64,000 nt of DNA, taken from positions 7,313,594 through 7,377,593 of the forward strand of contig NC_081136.1 in assembly GCF_958295425.1 (NCBI RefSeq). The letters are read 5' to 3'. Positions within the stretch are counted from its first letter, which is position 1. The number at the start of each line of letters is the position of its first letter. Origin of the DNA: Solea solea. Lineage: Eukaryota; Chordata; Actinopteri; Pleuronectiformes; Soleidae. A program made the position numbers and the translations under genes. The notes under the pieces were generated by a model. That model saw nothing but the letters and a program-made list of their open reading frames with translations. It was not told the DNA's origin and searched no databases. Shown here in pieces: positions 59,906-64,000 of the stretch.

Positions 59906-59945
59906 GTGAGTGAGTGAGTGAGTGAGTGGGTGGGTGAGTGAGTGA
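59906..59945 (+). repeat. (GTGA)n tandem repeat overlapping a splice donor
   Basis: About ten GTGA/GTGG units begin exactly at the candidate donor GTGAGT. A shorter relative (GAGT)n lies inside the block at 59715-59735. Each unit is itself a donor-like sequence. Confidence 0.85.
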
Positions 59946-61989
59946 CTACGGAAAACCAGTGTTTTTGCTCCGCATTCTTAGGAAAAGCCCACGCAGGAGA
60001 TTAAAGCTCATATCAGTGATTTTTATTACACTGGTCTGGGCTGTCATGTTGCTGCATGCGTTAAAAAAACTGCAGTGAAAGTTTTTATGTCTATTTTATC
60101 ATAATGTAAAAACATTTATTGGTAATAATCTTTAAAAAACCAACAACAATATATTTTCCACTATAATCAATTCTTTTTGCATGACTTTTATTGTGAAATT
60201 GCATTTACCACTACACGTTGGCACAGCAGGCCTGCACGTACTGTTGTGCACACATGGCATGCACTGGAAAGAAACATAACATTCAGCTTTATAAAAGAGG
60301 GTAGACATTAAATATGCAATGTTTAAATACTTATTCAAGGTTATTTCAGTGACAGAGTGGCAGGGAGACACCGAGGAGCGACACTTGGCTCCTGACAGGC
60401 GTCATTAGGGTTGTGGTCCAACATATAGCGTGAACTTCAGTCCAAACTCCATTCAAACATCTGCCAAATGAACGTGGCTTCACTTCAGGCCTGAGTCGCG
60501 TTGAGGAAACGTCAGATTGCGTCTTCCCTGACAGATGTTTGGATTTGACGTGCGGGGAATATTCCTTTCTGTAAAACTGGAATAATACACCACTTTTTGA
60601 CACACAGAATACACCGTCGCGTAACTGTTTTTATATTCATTTATATTAAGACCGGTACGTCTTGTCTTGTTCGTGACATTTTGTCCTCTTGGTCGCCGCA
60701 TAATCAATGTACGATGCAAACAAACGCCAGGAGTCCATGTCCAAAACACTGCAGAGACACTTTGACCCACACAACTTACCAGAGTCTTGGTTCTTCTGTT
60801 GTCTTTTGCGTCTTTTAGGTCGACCTTCACATGACCACATGAGATACCATGAAAACAGTCACTAATTGACTTGCTAATTAGTTGTTTCAAATTGCGATTT
60901 GCTTCCAGCCCTAATTCCTTTATGACTGTAAGAGAAGGCCTTTTGTCTGCAGGGGTTTTGAACCCTGACCCCCTTTTTTTTATGAGCAAAGCATACTTTA
61001 CAGCACTTAAACTGATTATAGTGAAACGTTTCGACAGTGCAGGCTGCTCACTGCTTCTATCTATGACTGTAGAATTTGGTGGAATGATCAGAGGATGGAG
61101 CTGAAGAGTCCCATGACCTTAGAGGCTGTAGGTGACGGACTAGACTGAGACCTGTTTACCTGTAAGGATGAGAAAACTGATGCTCACTTCATTCTTTTTT
61201 TTACCGTTTTCCACGTTGACTTGCTCTGCAGCAACTAGCCTCAAAAAGCATGCATCATTGTGACCTTAAAAAACAAGTCTGTTTCTGATTACCTCATGGT
61301 TGCTAGACAACAGTCTGACCCAGATACATCAACAACACATTTTTTATGTTGCATGCCTCAGTGAAACATAAAATAAGGGATGCAAATTACTGTAAGTTGT
61401 GCAAAGAAACTCTTGCCACTGAACTCTGCTGGAGCAGAGCTTATTGCTGTGCAGTTTTGGCTGCCTCGTACAGTATCAACAAAGAGGGGGAGTTCTGTCC
61501 TTGCCTCCTCAACGTATGGCCTAGATTTCAAATGATTCAATACAGATTTTTCACTTGGTAATACCCAAGAAAGAAAAATGACCTCAGTTAAGCCCCTTTT
61601 CCACTTGGCAAAAACCTCCCTAACACCCACTAGCATCTGGCTTTTGTCTGCAAAGGTAGAATGGTTGAAGACTCTGCGATAGACAACAGGTTTTTATCAC
61701 CTCAGCCTCAGTTTGATGACAATGTAAACATGACGTCTGTGTGAATCTCGCCGTTTATTGCTTCATTTTGGCAGTCGTTTGGACTGAAGTGAAAGATATG
61801 AGTGGAACTGCTGGTGCTTCCTTCCATTGTGTGTTTTCTTAAGATTCATTGACGGTACATGTCAAAATCACTGGCACGGGTATAGAAAAATATTAAAATG
61901 TTAAATCCGGTTTGAGCCAAAAACCTTAAATATCACATAAATGGAGAGTGAGAGATGCAGTGATCCTGTGAGCTATGTGGACTTCTATA
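59946..61989. other. intronic/intergenic sequence with repeat traces
   Basis: At 60840-60905 the sequence AATTGCGATTTGCTTCCAGC followed by CCTAAT looks like the right end of an AGGGCTG-type hAT element. At 61590-61700 AGCCCCTTTTCCACTTGGCA and following resembles another fish DNA element end. No exon supported. Confidence 0.45.
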
Positions 61990-62262
61990 GTCAACGGTAC
62001 CGGTAGATACCGTTTTTTTTTTTTTTATTATTATATAATGTCTTAACTTATTTTTTGGGGGGATTAGCATAAAAAATAAATTGATATTTCAGTCCACTAG
62101 ATGGTGCCAAGTGCTTACTCTCATTAGAGCTGTTGTATTAAATGATCGTGATAATATCGTATTGTGGTGTCTCTGGTGATTCCCACACGTAGCAGATACC
62201 TTAAGACTGTGATATTGGTGTTGTTATTGGACACGAAAAAAGTGATATCCCTAACTTTAATC
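61990..62262 (-). repeat. CATCTAGTGGACTGA family copy 3 (minus strand) plus adjoining hAT fragment
   Basis: TTCAGTCCACTAGATGGTGC and CAAGTGCTTACTCTCATTAG are the reverse complement of the core at 33140-33190. GATCGTGATAATATCGTATTG and GGTGATTCCCACACG continue it to about 62190. Then ATTGGACACGAAAAAAGTGATATCCCTA (in part) at 62226-62253 matches the right end of the TAGGGATG MITEs. Confidence 0.6.
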
Positions 62263-63473
62263 TGTTAACCCACACATGTCTAATTTTAGCTGAAAGACGT
62301 ATTAGCCTAACCATCTTTTTGGTTTTAGCTGAGGCTTTCTTTCTCACTGCAATGCTTATCGTCCATCTCTACAGTAAAGCATTGCATTTCACTTCGGTCT
62401 TCACTTATTTTCTATCACATTACCCCAGCTCAGTGTTCGCCGCCAGTGCCCAGTCACTTCTTACACAGTCCAGGTCATCTGTGGGGTAAAGCCACACTAA
62501 CCCAGTTCTTGGAATGACAACGCAAATGCTCCATATCTCTTTATACTGTCTGTTGCTTGTTGCGGTGAATGGAGCCTTACAATAACAGGACCTCTGCTAG
62601 CAGCTGCAGGGTATCAGATAGCCCCGCGGCACTCCTCTGCCCAGCACTTGGTGAGGTTCTGACAGACGCCCATTGTTTCGAAGGGCTGTAATCACATCTC
62701 TGCAGTGCATAAGAATGTAGCTGATCGTGTTTTGGTTTTGGATTTGGAACGTGGCTTTGACCACTGTGAGTTTAAGACATCCAATATGCAGGTATGTAAT
62801 AGAGGGTGAAGTGGTTCAGTTTACCCAGTTTCCCAATGCCTTCAACTTGCATTTTTGTGGGAGGTATATTTATAGGAAATGGTGGGTTACTTTGTTGTAT
62901 AATGACATAAAGCCCAGTTGCATTCACTACATATCACCACATATATTTAGCAGCCTGTAAAAAAGGCTACAATTGCATATTCTGACCATTATTATCTATA
63001 AGTACAAGTGCATCAATTCATGCTGTCGCTAAGTCACATAGGACCGTGATTCATTGCTGTTGGGTCACTTTCGTCAATGTTCCCCAAACATGAAGTCGAC
63101 CAAAAATAACTCCATCAAGAATCTTGGTAGTTCCATTGAAATGAACTTGTTATTATGAAATCTAGTGTATGAGCTGCTCTACAGTGAAACATTTTCTTTC
63201 TTTTCGACCCACAGATTTTGGAATAACAGGGTAACAGTCACGGAAAAGTCCTTCCCTCAAATGGTCTCTCACTTAAGGGGTGCAAGGGTTTTCTTTTTTT
63301 TTGGGGGTGGGAAAGCACAAGTGTTAAAGTGTTTATTGCCTTTCATTATTTGCAGCTTTCCTCACGGAAACCCTGAGTCGATGAGCAATCAACTGGGGCG
63401 TGTGTGTGATGTGGGCAGAATGGGTAGATGGTGTCACCCTTCTGGTCCACATGGTTCATTTGACTATGCATTT
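62263..63473. other. intronic/intergenic sequence
   Basis: No exon supported. The part at 62560-62720 is free of recognisable repeats. Confidence 0.4.
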
Positions 63474-63530
63474 TATATATATATATATATATATTTTTTT
63501 TTGGGGGGGGGGGGGTGGGGGGGGGGGGGG
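63474..63530 (+). repeat. (TA)n - T-run - G-run low-complexity block
   Basis: About ten TA units, a T-run and then 28 bases that are all G except one T. The G-rich part could form G-quadruplexes and is prone to assembly error. It creates spurious Gly- and Tyr/Ile-rich frames. Confidence 0.9.
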
Positions 63531-64000
63531 TGTCACTGTACTTCATGTGGCCTTGTTCAGGACTCCCATTCACCCCGATGATTGAAGTTTAAAAGCTTTC
63601 ATCTGTCAGACGCGTGAGCCCCTCCCTTTTGGTGGCTGGGGGAAGACGGATCACAGGAGTGGAGAGGACAGATGAGGAGAAATGAGTTTGTAATCTCCCC
63701 CTCCTTCCCTCCAAAGCCGGCCTGTCAGTAAGCTGGCATGTGGGAACAGAGAATTTCTTTTTTTTTTTATTTCAGACCGACTAATCATAGCTCTCCCTGC
63801 CTTCCCTCTGTGTCAATATCCATCTGGAAAAACACAGCAAGAAGGGATTTTGATCTCGGGCCAAGCTCGAGCACAATTCAGAAGAACCTGATGTATGCCA
63901 AGTACAAACTGGCAACTCGCCCTGTTATTTAACATCATCAACCAAGTATTCAGCTTTTGGACTCCTTGCTCAGATGAAATAGTGCTATTTAGTCTTGGCA
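63531..64000. other. window end, no recognised feature
   Basis: No exon with both splice sites is visible. The segment 63590-63730 is repeat-free and moderately GC-rich, but no frame there has coding character. Confidence 0.4.

Noticed and set aside
1..64000. CRISPR array, operon, bacterial-type system or viral genome
   Set aside because: Spliced vertebrate exons, long introns, microsatellites and fish transposons throughout show this is eukaryotic nuclear DNA. No regularly spaced direct repeats or clustered prokaryotic ORFs are present.

Overview
The window looks like nuclear DNA of a ray-finned (teleost) fish. It has spliced vertebrate genes with long introns, abundant CA/GT microsatellites, and many short, decayed DNA transposons of types common in fish genomes (hAT-like MITEs ending CAGAGGTGG or TAGGGATGGGA, Tc1-like remnants, L2/CR1-like LINE 3' ends). 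Protein-coding sequence covers only about 1 kb of the 64 kb.

Region 1 (about 1-14.8 kb, + strand) is the 3' end of an actin-binding LIM protein gene, best matched to ablim2. Six exons join in frame to 143 codons plus stop. They include an 8-nt microexon and end with the complete villin headpiece (last residues [16 protein letters not shown]). A 3' UTR of about 1.86 kb follows, ending at an ATTAAA signal near 14,780. The introns hold a LINE reverse-transcriptase fragment, a 565-bp hAT-like element and other repeats.

Region 2 (about 14.8-19.2 kb) holds an intergenic stretch with a perfect palindromic MARE, a fish interspersed repeat, and an apparently intronless 146-codon coiled-coil ORF (17611-18051) that I do not recognise. 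It ends with a CpG-containing promoter carrying GTCACGTGAC. This promoter drives a short first coding exon (MEQESSDK, phase 1) preceded by a start-stop mini-uORF.

Region 3 (about 19.2-64 kb) has no convincing internal exon. It reads as a very large first intron and/or intergenic DNA full of repeats. Near 59.5-59.9 kb a second promoter-like, CpG- and purine-rich block ends in a splice donor. A possible coding start there also ends in phase 1, so both first exons could splice to one downstream exon outside the window. In vertebrates ABLIM genes are followed on the same strand by AFAP-family genes (ABLIM2-AFAP1, ABLIM3-AFAP1L1, ABLIM1-AFAP1L2), so an afap1-type gene is the leading guess for the transcript leaving the window on the right. 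That is inference from gene order.

I found no evidence for a new multi-gene system. The items most worth a second look are the unrecognised coiled-coil ORF, the two phase-matched first exons, the microexon, the palindromic MARE and CLEAR-type boxes, and a nested transposon insertion whose empty site survives in a second copy inside this window.
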